From NCBI GenBank assembly GCA_033856255.1, contig JAWVFH010000028.1, forward strand, positions 156,016 through 220,015: a stretch of 64,000 nucleotides of DNA, in the 5' to 3' direction. Of the stretch, positions 41,756 to 49,680 are shown piece after piece; position 1 is the first letter of the stretch; every line of letters begins with the position of its first letter. The position numbers and the translations under genes were made by a program. The DNA comes from WHSW01 sp033856255. Its GTDB lineage: Bacteria; Actinomycetota; Thermoleophilia; Solirubrobacterales; 70-9. The notes below the pieces were generated by a model. That model worked only from the letters and a program-made list of their open reading frames with translations. It was not told where the DNA came from and searched no databases.

Positions 41756-43966
41756 CTAGGCGCGCCCGAGGTCGCGGGCGAGTCGGGCGGCGTAGACGTC
41801 GGAGACCCGGCGCCGGCGCGCCTCCGGCGCCGGCCAGACGGCGATCAGCGCGCCGATCACCGCGATCGCGCCGCCGAGCCAGATCCAGATCACGAACGGG
41901 TTCACGTTGACGCGGAAGTCGACCGGCAGCGGGTTGGCGACATACAGCGCGGCGAGGTTGCGGATCACCTGGCCCTGGCGATCGGTGTAGGCGCGCATCG
42001 CCGTCACCTGCGCGGGCGTCGGCCCGTCGGGCCCGACCTGGGGCAGGGACCGCTGCAGGCGGCGGTCGACGGCGGCGATCACATTGTCGAGCGGCGCCAG
42101 GTCGGGCCGCATCGCCGTCCACAGGTCGCCGCCGATGCCGGTCTTCTTGCCCACCTCGCTCGTCGCCTCGCCCGCGAAGAAGCCGGCGATCGTCGCGTCG
42201 CTGGTGGTCGACGAGAAGTACTCGCGAGCCGGGTAGAGGGTCGCAAAGTGGCGGCCGTCGCGGCTGACGTCGAGCACGGCGCCGAAGCTCAGCTTCTGCT
42301 CCTTGGCGTCGATCGACTGCGTCGGGCGCACGTAGGTGACCCGGTAGTCGCCCACCTGGGCGCTGTCGCCGGGCTTCATCCGCAGGTCCTTGGAGGTCTG
42401 GAAGCTCGACGAGGCGGCGACGGCGATGAACAGGACCGCGATCCCGGCGTGGACGATGTAGCCGCCGTAGCGGCGGCGGTTGCGGCCGACGACCTTGCGC
42501 AGGGCGGCGAGCGGACCGTCGCCCGAGAGCGAGCGCTGGGCCGCGGCGCCGCGGACGAACTCGGCGACCAGCGCCGCGAGCGCGAAGAAGGCGCAGGCGA
42601 ACAGGGCCAGCGCCAGCGGGTGGTCGAGCGCGTCGGTGAAGACGGCGACCGCGACCGTGGCGACGACGGCGACGGCCAGCGGCACGCGGACCAGTCGCCA
42701 GAGGGCGCCGGCGCTGATCCGACGCCAGGCGAGCAGCGGCCCGATCCCCGTGAACAGGACCAGGACGATCGCCAGCGGCGCCGTGTAGCGGTCGAACCAG
42801 GGCGAGCCCAGCGACGACTTGTCGCCCGTGAACGCCTCCGAGATCAGCGGGAAGAAGGTGCCCCAGAAGATCACGACCGCGAGCCCGACCAAGAGCAGGT
42901 TGTTGACCAGGAAGACCGACTCGCGCGAGGCCAGCGACTCGATCCGCCGCTCGGAGCGCAGGTCGCCGAGGCGCGAGACGATCAGCGCCGCCGAGCCGAC
43001 GATCACGACCGCGATCAGGCACAGCAGCGGCGTGCCGACGGTGGAGGCGCCGAAGGCGTGAATCGACTCCAGGATCCCGGAGCGAACGAGGAAGGTGCCG
43101 AGCAGCGCGAGGGTGAATGTGGCGACGATCAGCGAGGCGTTCCAGACCTTCAGCATGCCGCGCTTCTCCTGCACCATCACCGAGTGCAGGAAGGCGGTGC
43201 CGACCAGCCACGGCATCAGCGAGGCGTTCTCGACCGCGTCCCACCCCCAGTAGCCGCCCCAGCCGAGCTCCGAGTAGCTCCAGCGGCTGCCGAGCAGGAT
43301 CCCGATCCCGAGAAAGGTCCAGGCGACGAGCGCGAAGCGCCTGGTCGAGCGGATCCAGCTCGCGTCGACGCGGCGGCTGATCAGCGCCCCGACCGCGAAG
43401 GCGAACGGGATCGACCACAGCACGTAGCCCGAGTAGAGCATCACCGGGTGGATCGCCATCATCGGGTGGCGCAGCAACGGCGTCAGCCCGACCCCCTCGG
43501 CCGGCGCCGGGTCGAGGCGGTCGAAGGGGTTGGTGCCGTTGGCGAGCAGCATCAGCAGGGTGAAGAAGAGCCCGAGCCCGGCCAGCACCGCGGTCGCCCA
43601 TGGGACGACCTCGCGGTGGCGGTTGCGGGTCAGGAAGAGGACGCCGCTGGAGGCGATCGAGAGCACCCAGGCCCAGAGCAGCAGCGAGCCCGCCTGGCTC
43701 GACCACATCGCGGTCAGCTTGTAGCCCAGCGGGGTCGTGGTCGAGGAGTGCTCGGCGACCAGGGCGACGGAGAAGTCCGAGCGCAGGAAGGCCGCCTCGA
43801 GCACGACGACGCAGACCGTGAGCAGGGCGCAGAGCGCGTAGATCGCCCGCCGCGAGGAGTCGACCAGGCGACGGTCGCCGCGCCGGGCGCCGGCGATCGC
43901 CGCGATCGCCGCGTAGGCGCAGGCGAGCGGGGCCGCGATCAGGCAGGCGGCGCCGAGATCGACCAT
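41756..43966 (-). CDS. ccmF: Cytochrome c heme lyase subunit CcmF
   Basis: 736 residues with about 15 membrane helices. The heme-handling WWD motif is WGGYWGWDAVENASLMPWL (about 235-253). Conserved His residues occur near HPMMAIHPVMLYSGY (about 165-180) and before the C-terminal part. CcmF attaches heme from holo-CcmE to apocytochrome c on the outer face of the membrane. It is longer than the E. coli protein (647), with an expanded periplasmic-side C-terminal domain. It is first in ccmF-ccmI-like-secG. Confidence 0.95.
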   Translation of the reverse strand: MVDLGAACLIAAPLACAYAAIAAIAGARRGDRRLVDSSRRAIYALCALLTVCVVVLEAAFLRSDFSVALVAEHSSTTTPLGYKLTAMWSSQAGSLLLWAWVLSIASSGVLFLTRNRHREVVPWATAVLAGLGLFFTLLMLLANGTNPFDRLDPAPAEGVGLTPLLRHPMMAIHPVMLYSGYVLWSIPFAFAVGALISRRVDASWIRSTRRFALVAWTFLGIGILLGSRWSYSELGWGGYWGWDAVENASLMPWLVGTAFLHSVMVQEKRGMLKVWNASLIVATFTLALLGTFLVRSGILESIHAFGASTVGTPLLCLIAVVIVGSAALIVSRLGDLRSERRIESLASRESVFLVNNLLLVGLAVVIFWGTFFPLISEAFTGDKSSLGSPWFDRYTAPLAIVLVLFTGIGPLLAWRRISAGALWRLVRVPLAVAVVATVAVAVFTDALDHPLALALFACAFFALAALVAEFVRGAAAQRSLSGDGPLAALRKVVGRNRRRYGGYIVHAGIAVLFIAVAASSSFQTSKDLRMKPGDSAQVGDYRVTYVRPTQSIDAKEQKLSFGAVLDVSRDGRHFATLYPAREYFSSTTSDATIAGFFAGEATSEVGKKTGIGGDLWTAMRPDLAPLDNVIAAVDRRLQRSLPQVGPDGPTPAQVTAMRAYTDRQGQVIRNLAALYVANPLPVDFRVNVNPFVIWIWLGGAIAVIGALIAVWPAPEARRRRVSDVYAARLARDLGRA

Positions 43967-44083
43967 CAGGCGAGTGGTCCGGGATGGAGCACGCGGCGAT
44001 TATCGCAACGCCGCCCCGGCGGCTACTCTTGCGGCGTCGCCCGGTCGGGTGGCGCGGTGTCTGATTGATTCGGAGGGAAGCTG

Positions 44084-44542
44084 ATGAGTAGACGAGGGCG
44101 CGTACTGGCAGTGGCGATCAGCGTCGGGGCCGCGGCGGCGATCGCAGCCGGATGCGGCAACGGCGCGCAGAACGACTACGTCGACCAGGTGAACAACATT
44201 CAGCAGCAGATCGTCGACGAGGCAACCTCCGCAACGGCGTCCACGCCCTCGAACCCGCAGGAGGCCGCGGACGCGGGCCGGCAGATCGCCGACGCGTTCC
44301 AGAACGGCGCCGACGACCTCGCCGCGCTCGATCCTCCGAGCGAAGTCGCCGACCTCAACGACCAGCTCCAGCAGGAGCTCAGCAGCGTCGCCGACCAGAT
44401 CAACCACGCCGCCGACTCGTTCGAGAGCGGCAACGCCCAACAGGCCGCGCAGGCCGCGGTCGAGCTGCAATCGTCGGTCACCGAAGCGCAGTCTCAACTC
44501 AACAGCCTGATCGATCAGATCAACGCCCAGTTCGGTAACTGA
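44084..44542 (+). CDS. Coiled-coil lipoprotein of unknown function
   Basis: 152 residues. Signal with lipobox AIAAGC (Cys about residue 23) after SRRGRVLAVAISVGAAAA. The mature part is rich in Gln, Asn, Asp and Ala and strongly helical (YVDQVNNIQQQIVDEATSA, LNDQLQQELSSVADQINHAADSFESG, SVTEAQSQLNSLIDQINAQFG), consistent with a coiled coil at the cell surface. A GGAGGGAAG ribosome site precedes it. No family recognised. Confidence 0.8.
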   Translation: MSRRGRVLAVAISVGAAAAIAAGCGNGAQNDYVDQVNNIQQQIVDEATSATASTPSNPQEAADAGRQIADAFQNGADDLAALDPPSEVADLNDQLQQELSSVADQINHAADSFESGNAQQAAQAAVELQSSVTEAQSQLNSLIDQINAQFGN

Positions 44543-44548
44543 ACAGGG

Positions 44549-44902
44549 TCAGATCGGATTCCCGCACAGGGCGCCGACCGCCTCGTCGCGGGTCCAATAG
44601 AGCTCGACCACACCGTCGACGCCGGTGAGCGCCAGCGTGCGGCGCACCTGCGGGCTGTCGCAGGCGATCGCCGCCGTCCGCTCGCGCTCGAGCATCGCCC
44701 GGGCGCCGGTGACGACGGCCGCGACCCCGAGCGAGTCGATGAACGTGCAGCCGCTGAGGTCGATCAGCAGGCACGACGCCGGCGGCTCGGCGGCGCTGAG
44801 CAGGCGCGCCTCGAGGTCGGGCGCCGCGGCCGCGTCGAGCTCGCCGTAGAAGGCGATCAGCTCGCAATCGAGCTCCGGCTGCAGGGAGGCGTGGGTGATC
44901 AT
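44549..44902 (-). CDS. STAS-domain protein (anti-sigma factor antagonist-like)
   Basis: 117 residues: a single STAS domain. The phosphorylation-site loop is LLIDLSGCTFIDSLGVAAV, with Ser in DSLG in the expected place. Such proteins switch anti-sigma kinases when dephosphorylated. No anti-sigma or sigma gene is adjacent, so it acts in trans or has another partner. Confidence 0.88.
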   Translation of the reverse strand: MITHASLQPELDCELIAFYGELDAAAAPDLEARLLSAAEPPASCLLIDLSGCTFIDSLGVAAVVTGARAMLERERTAAIACDSPQVRRTLALTGVDGVVELYWTRDEAVGALCGNPI

Positions 44903-44949
44903 CGGAGCCCCCTCGGGACCCCACTACCCGCCCGCGGCGTCTCTCTCCC

Positions 44950-45372
44950 CTATTGGATGACGACGTGCTCGGGATCGGCCTGGGCCTCGTCGGCGAACTT
45001 CGACGGGCATTTGGTGATCAGGCTGTCCTTGTCGGCGACGAACGTGCCGTCCTTCACCGTCCCCGAGACGATCACCTCGCGGTCGTCGGCGAACGGATCG
45101 GGGATCTGGCCGGTGTAGACGACCGGCAGCTTCGCGCTCGGGTTGTCGCGGTCGGCGATCTCGAAGCGAAGCTCGGTACCGTCGTGGCTGATCGAGCCCG
45201 GGGCGACCTTGCCGGTGAGCTGGTAGTTGCCGCCGCTGGCGCCGATCAGGTCCGACGGCTGGCGTGCGTCGCTCGAGGCGGTGAACGAGGTGTAGACGAG
45301 CGCGCCGGCGAGCAGCACGGCCGCGCTGAGCGCGACCACGAGGCGGATCTTTCGCTTACGGGCGGGGTCCAC
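44950..45372 (-). CDS. ccmE: Heme chaperone CcmE, cysteine type with CxxxF
   Basis: 140 residues from GTG 45372. One N-terminal helix (LVVALSAAVLLAGALVYTSF), then an OB-fold domain (YQLTGKVAPGSISHDGTELRFEIADRDN, LPVVYTGQIPDPFADDREVIVSGTV). The heme-binding motif near the end is KCPSKF with Cys122, the cysteine type that replaces the His of E. coli. Known Cys-type CcmE proteins have CxxxY; here Phe126 replaces Tyr. It carries heme to CcmF. It lies about 1 kb from ccmF, separated by two unrelated genes. Confidence 0.92.
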   Translation of the reverse strand: MDPARKRKIRLVVALSAAVLLAGALVYTSFTASSDARQPSDLIGASGGNYQLTGKVAPGSISHDGTELRFEIADRDNPSAKLPVVYTGQIPDPFADDREVIVSGTVKDGTFVADKDSLITKCPSKFADEAQADPEHVVIQ

Positions 45373-45419
45373 GGCTGTCCCGGATTATGGCGATCGCCGT
45401 TGGGTAACTTGCTCCCCCG

Positions 45420-46130
45420 ATGGCCGACGACCCCGTCCTCCTGATCACCGGCGCCTCCAGCGGCATCGGCGCCGCCACCGCCCGGGCCGCAGCCGGGGCG
45501 GGCTACCGGCTCGTGCTCGGGGCCCGCTCCGAGGACAAGCTTCGCGACCTGGCCGGGGAGCTGGGCGGCGACGAGCGGGCGGTCGCCGTCGCCTGCGACG
45601 TCACCGAGTGGGCCGACAACGAGGCCTTGGCCGCGGCCGCGATCGACGCCTTCGGCGGCTTCGACGCCGTCTTCGCCAACGCCGGCTTCGGCGCCACCCG
45701 CGGCTTCCTGGAGGAGTCGCCCGAGCAGTGGCGGGAGATGGTGCTGACCAACGTGCTCGGCGTCGCGCTGACGATCCGCGCCACCCTCCCCCACCTGCTC
45801 GATCGCGCCGCGGGTCACTACGTGATCACCAGTTCGGTGGCCGGCCGCCGTGCGCTGCCCGGCTCGATGTACTCGGCGACCAAGTGGGCGGTGACCGCGA
45901 TCGGCGAGGCGCTGCGCCAGGAGCTGCGCGTGATGCACGACAACCACTCGGTCCGCGTCACCCTGATCGAGCCCGGGATGGTCGACACGCCGTTCTTCGA
46001 CAACCGCCCCGGGCCCGACAACGCGCTTCACGACGAGGACATCGCCAACGCGGTTCTCTACGCGCTCGGCCAGCCCGGTCACGTCGACGTCAACGAGATC
46101 CTGATCCGGCCGACGTCGCAGTCGGCCTAG
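45420..46130 (+). CDS. Short-chain dehydrogenase/reductase
   Basis: 236 residues of the classical SDR family: TGASSGIG (about 10-17) for NADP(H) binding, NAG in ANAGFGAT, catalytic Ser (TSSVAG), and YSATK with Tyr and Lys. GMVDTPFFDN near the end is typical of YdfG-like members acting on small hydroxy compounds. It is divergent from ccmE with 47 bases between starts; the substrate is unknown. Confidence 0.93.
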   Translation: MADDPVLLITGASSGIGAATARAAAGAGYRLVLGARSEDKLRDLAGELGGDERAVAVACDVTEWADNEALAAAAIDAFGGFDAVFANAGFGATRGFLEESPEQWREMVLTNVLGVALTIRATLPHLLDRAAGHYVITSSVAGRRALPGSMYSATKWAVTAIGEALRQELRVMHDNHSVRVTLIEPGMVDTPFFDNRPGPDNALHDEDIANAVLYALGQPGHVDVNEILIRPTSQSA

Positions 46131-46179
46131 CCGCGGCGCTAGCGACCAGGCTCACCTGCGCCCAGCTGCTCCCCGTTGG

Positions 46180-48180
46180 TCAACCCTTCAGCTTCACGGC
46201 CTGGAGGTCGTGCCGGAACGTGTCATCGGCGCCGGCCACGTCGGCGAGGATCTGAGCGGCGAGCTTCTTCTTCTTCTTCAGCGTCTTGAGCGCATCGTCG
46301 CCGAGCTTCACCTGCACCGTGATCGTATCCCCCGAGGCGACGCTGAACGGCGCCTTTTTCGAGATCGGCTCCTCCCCCTTGTCGACCAGGCGGACGTCGC
46401 CGGAGCAGCCCCCGGCGGCTGACGCCGGGCAGGCGATCTGGAGCTTCTGGCGTCCCTTCTTGTCGACCTTGCCGACCAGCCCGAGCGTCGGCAGCGGCTC
46501 CGGCGTGACGACGACGGGCGGCTTGGTGACGCGCTCGCAGCGTTCGGTGCCCGTCGTTTCGACCGTGTCGTCGGAGTCGGCGCCGACCCCGTCGTCACCG
46601 GCGCCGCAGAGCACGATGTCCGCCGCCCCATCGGTGACCGTGATCGTGTCGTCGCCCGCTCCGGAGGAGAGCATGCTGGGCCCGGGAGCACCCGTCATCG
46701 AGTCGTTGAACGCGCCGCCGATCAGGTTCTCCACGTCGGCGCCGAGCAGGTCGCCCTCGCCGAGCTCGCCGTCATCGGCCCCGTCTCCAGGGGTCAGGAA
46801 GACCGGGCTCAGCGCCGCCGACCAGTCGCCGGTGTCGCGTCCGCCGCCGCCGGCGATCGTGTCCGGGCCGGTACCGCCGGTCAGCATGTCGTTGCCGTCG
46901 TTGCCGTTCAGGCCGTCCGTTCCGGCGCCGCCCAGGAGGACGTCATCGGCGGAGCCGCCCGCCAGCGTGTCGGTGCCATCGCCGCCGTCCAGGCGATTCG
47001 GCCCGCTGCCCCCGGTGAGCAGATCGTTGCCCTTGCCGCCGCGCAGGTCGGAGCTGCCCGTGCCGCCACCCAGGGTGTCGTTGTTGGCGCCACCGATCAG
47101 GACCTCTACGTCCGGGCCGATGCTTGTCGTCCGCGGGGCGTAGTCGTAGCCGTCGTTGGCGACCCCGTCCGCCGTGAACGACACCGAGCTCGGGGCACCT
47201 CCGGCACTGACGGTGTCGCGCCCGGTGCCTCCGGAGAGGGCGTCGCCGAACGGCGCCTCGCCGACGCCGGCCCCGAGGTCCGCGATCGTGAACGTGTCGT
47301 CGCCGGAACCGCCCTCGATCGTCTCGCTGGCGAAGTCGATGTCGTTGACCAGCGCGTCCTCGTCGGCGCCACCGCGGATCGTGTCGGTGCCGGGGCCGCC
47401 GATCAGGCCGGCGTCGTTGCCGGGCCCGCCGTCGATCGTGTCATCGCCGATGCCCGGGGAGAGCGGAAGCGCGAAGGTGCCGTCATCACCCGGTCCGCCG
47501 AGCACCGTGTCGTTGCCACCGCCCGGGCTGAAGTCGGGCTCGAAGACGTTGCGGTCGTTGCCGGCGCCGAGATCGATGATGTCATTGCCCAGACCGCCGT
47601 CGATGATGGCGCCGGGGAAGTTCCCGCCGTCGTTGCCGTCGCCCATCTCGATCGTGTCGTCGCCGGCCCCGCCGAGGACCGAGCCGGCGCCACCCGTAAA
47701 CGTGCCAGGGAACGTGCCGTCCGCCCCTCCGAAGAGGCGGATGGTGTCGGCTCCGTCGCCGGCGGCGATGTCGGACTCCGCGTCGGGCCCGCCGAGGATC
47801 ACGTCGGCGCCGTCACCGGTGCGTGCGCCCTGGCCGGGGAATGGGGCCGCATTGCCGTTTCCGAGGTCGACGGTGGTCGGCAGGTTGATCCCCGTCGAGT
47901 CCCACCGGTCGGGCTCGTTGCCGAGCGTGGCCGTGATCGAGGCGATCCCAGCGGCCGGGCAGGTGACCGGGGCTGAGCCCGCGCAGCCGCTGCCGGCTAT
48001 GTCCGCGCCCTGAATGCTGAGGTTCGCCCCCGCGACCGTGACGACGATGTTGTTGGGCCCCGCGTCCCCGGTCACCGTGAGCACACTGCCGCTCACGGAG
48101 GCCGTGACTGCCGCCGACGCGGCCGGGGCGAGAACGGTCAACAGGCCAAGGGCCAGGACGGAAATCCGAACAGAGCGCAT
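46180..48180 (-). CDS. Secreted RTX-type calcium-binding repeat protein
   Basis: 666 residues. Signal peptide (SVLALGLLTVLAPAASA). From about residue 125 to 545 it has many GGxGxDxxx nonapeptides, such as GGAGDDTIEMGDGNDGGNF, GGPGNDAGLIGG and GGKGNDLLTGGSGPN, the RTX beta-roll that folds on calcium. A C-terminal non-repeat domain (about 570-666) follows with PACPASAAGGC-like Cys pairs. No toxin or enzyme domain is seen. RTX proteins of Gram-negatives leave by type I secretion, but here a Sec signal is used. Probably a surface or matrix protein. Confidence 0.92.
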   Translation of the reverse strand: MRSVRISVLALGLLTVLAPAASAAVTASVSGSVLTVTGDAGPNNIVVTVAGANLSIQGADIAGSGCAGSAPVTCPAAGIASITATLGNEPDRWDSTGINLPTTVDLGNGNAAPFPGQGARTGDGADVILGGPDAESDIAAGDGADTIRLFGGADGTFPGTFTGGAGSVLGGAGDDTIEMGDGNDGGNFPGAIIDGGLGNDIIDLGAGNDRNVFEPDFSPGGGNDTVLGGPGDDGTFALPLSPGIGDDTIDGGPGNDAGLIGGPGTDTIRGGADEDALVNDIDFASETIEGGSGDDTFTIADLGAGVGEAPFGDALSGGTGRDTVSAGGAPSSVSFTADGVANDGYDYAPRTTSIGPDVEVLIGGANNDTLGGGTGSSDLRGGKGNDLLTGGSGPNRLDGGDGTDTLAGGSADDVLLGGAGTDGLNGNDGNDMLTGGTGPDTIAGGGGRDTGDWSAALSPVFLTPGDGADDGELGEGDLLGADVENLIGGAFNDSMTGAPGPSMLSSGAGDDTITVTDGAADIVLCGAGDDGVGADSDDTVETTGTERCERVTKPPVVVTPEPLPTLGLVGKVDKKGRQKLQIACPASAAGGCSGDVRLVDKGEEPISKKAPFSVASGDTITVQVKLGDDALKTLKKKKKLAAQILADVAGADDTFRHDLQAVKLKG

Positions 48181-48264
48181 GCTTCCTCCATGAAGTTGGG
48201 CGAGCTGCGCTCGACTGAGCGGTACCGGCTTCTTGCCAGTTAGCTAACGCTGGAACCGAGGCTA

Positions 48265-48867
48265 CTAGGTGCGCAGCAGCGCGCTGATCCGCGCGTTCAG
48301 GGCCGCGTCGTCCGGCGCGGTCCCGGCGTCGTAGTGCTCGACGACCCGGCCGTCACGGTCGAGCAGGTACTTGTTGAAGTTCCAGGTCGGCGGCCCGGCG
48401 TCGGCGTTCAGCTTCTCGAACACGGGGTTCATCGGCTCAGAGACGACGTTCGATTTCGCGAACATCGGGAACGAGACGCCGAAGTTCTCCTTGCAGAACT
48501 CGGCGATCTGCTGGTCGTCGCGGGGCTCCTGGTGGGCGACGTCGTCGGCCGGGAAGCCGAGGATCACGAAGCCGTCGTCGCGGTGGAAGCGGTAGAGCCG
48601 CTCGAGGCCGTCGAACTGGGGCGTGAAGCCGCACTCGGTCGCCGTGTTGACGACCAGGACCACGTCGCCACGGTAGGCGGAGAGCTGCTGCGGCTCGCCG
48701 TTGAGCAGCGGCTGCGTCCCGGTGAGCACGGCGGTGGAGGAGGAGCCCGCGCCGCCCTGACCCGCCGTCAGGGCCGGCGCGGGCGTCCCGCTGTCGTCGG
48801 CGCCGCAGGCCGCCGCTCCCACGGAGAGGGCTAGAGCGAGCAGCATTGCGACCGGCCGACGACCCAT
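48265..48867 (-). CDS. Lipoprotein glutathione peroxidase-like protein
   Basis: 200 residues. Lipobox VGAAAC (Cys about residue 21) predicts membrane anchoring outside the cell. The GPx core follows: VLVVNTATECGFTPQFDGLERLYRFH with the peroxidatic Cys (not selenocysteine), FPADDVAHQEPRDDQQIAEFCKENFGVSFPMFAKSNV with the second Cys, and WNFNKYLLDRDGRVVEHY. Cys-type bacterial GPx enzymes usually use thioredoxin. It should reduce peroxides at the cell surface. Confidence 0.93.
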   Translation of the reverse strand: MGRRPVAMLLALALSVGAAACGADDSGTPAPALTAGQGGAGSSSTAVLTGTQPLLNGEPQQLSAYRGDVVLVVNTATECGFTPQFDGLERLYRFHRDDGFVILGFPADDVAHQEPRDDQQIAEFCKENFGVSFPMFAKSNVVSEPMNPVFEKLNADAGPPTWNFNKYLLDRDGRVVEHYDAGTAPDDAALNARISALLRT

Positions 48868-48901
48868 CCACCTATAGATACGGTCGGCGCGCCGGGAAGG
48901 A

Positions 48902-49321
48902 TCAGGACTCGCCCTGGGAGCCGATCTCGAAGTGGAGCTTCTTGCCCAGCCGCTCGCCCAAGTACTTCCACTTGACGATGTACGGGCCGGAGCGGGTGGC
49001 CGGGAAGTTGTCCGCCCAGCTGACGCGGTCGGCCCAGGCCTCCTCGTCGGGCAGCTGCTCGAGCACGAAGTCCTCGCACTCCTTGCTGCCCGGGCCCTTC
49101 ACGCAGAGCGTGTAGTCGCCCTGAACGGCGGCCGTGAAGCTGGTGAGCCCGAACTTGATCCTGCCGCCCTGCTTGGAGAGCGTGATCTCCTGGCAGATGT
49201 CGCCCGACGGCGAGCAGTAGCTGTCGAGCTGGGTCGGCCTCGCGCCGGCGAAAGAGGTGAGCGAGAACAGGGCGGCTGTCGCCAGCGCAAGCAGCGCCGC
49301 GAGCTTCAGTTTCGGAGTCAT
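48902..49321 (-). CDS. Secreted protein of unknown function
   Basis: 139 residues with a signal peptide (KLAALLALATAALFSLTSFAGA). The mature domain has two Cys pairs (YCSPSGDICQEITLSKQ and LCVKGPGSKECEDFVLE) and a beta-rich pattern ending in SGPYIVKWKYLGERLGKKLHFEIG. Not recognised. It lies 34 bases upstream of the GPx gene on the same strand and could share its transcript. Confidence 0.75.
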   Translation of the reverse strand: MTPKLKLAALLALATAALFSLTSFAGARPTQLDSYCSPSGDICQEITLSKQGGRIKFGLTSFTAAVQGDYTLCVKGPGSKECEDFVLEQLPDEEAWADRVSWADNFPATRSGPYIVKWKYLGERLGKKLHFEIGSQGES

Positions 49322-49338
49322 GGCCGAATCCTATGCAC

Positions 49339-49671
49339 CTACTTCGGCGGCAACGACGCGGCGAAATCGGCACCGGCGTCGACCCAGCCGGCGAGATCCT
49401 CGTCGGCGGCGACCGCCTCGGGCGCGACCAGGATCCAGCCGCGCATCGTGCGGCCCGTCATGTCGAAGGTGCGGACGTGTGGCTCCAGGAGCGCTTGCTC
49501 GTACTCCTCGGGGCCCAGGCGGACGATCAGGTCGCCGCCGCTGCTCCCGCCACAGGCCATGTTGCCGCCGACCATGAAGCCGATCCCTCCGAACATCTTG
49601 CGCTCGGTGACCGCCTCGCGCGGTGCGAGCAGCTCGCGGACGCGCTCGGCCAGGGCTTCGTCGTAGGCCAT
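49339..49671 (-). CDS. TfoX N-terminal domain protein
   Basis: 110 residues. The TfoX_N pattern is plain: YDEALAERVRELLAPREAVTERKMFGGIGFMVGGNMACGG, then DLIVRLGPEEYEQAL, and TMRGWILVAPEAV. Stand-alone TfoX_N proteins are common in actinobacteria; competence regulation is not expected. The function is unknown. Confidence 0.92.
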   Translation of the reverse strand: MAYDEALAERVRELLAPREAVTERKMFGGIGFMVGGNMACGGSSGGDLIVRLGPEEYEQALLEPHVRTFDMTGRTMRGWILVAPEAVAADEDLAGWVDAGADFAASLPPK

Positions 49672-49680
49672 GGCCGCAGA

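Noticed and set aside
41669..44068. A 799-codon open frame on the plus strand opposite ccmF.
   Set aside because: It lies over an unmistakable CcmF with the WWD motif; the antisense product is Arg/Glu/Gly-rich and has no structure pattern.
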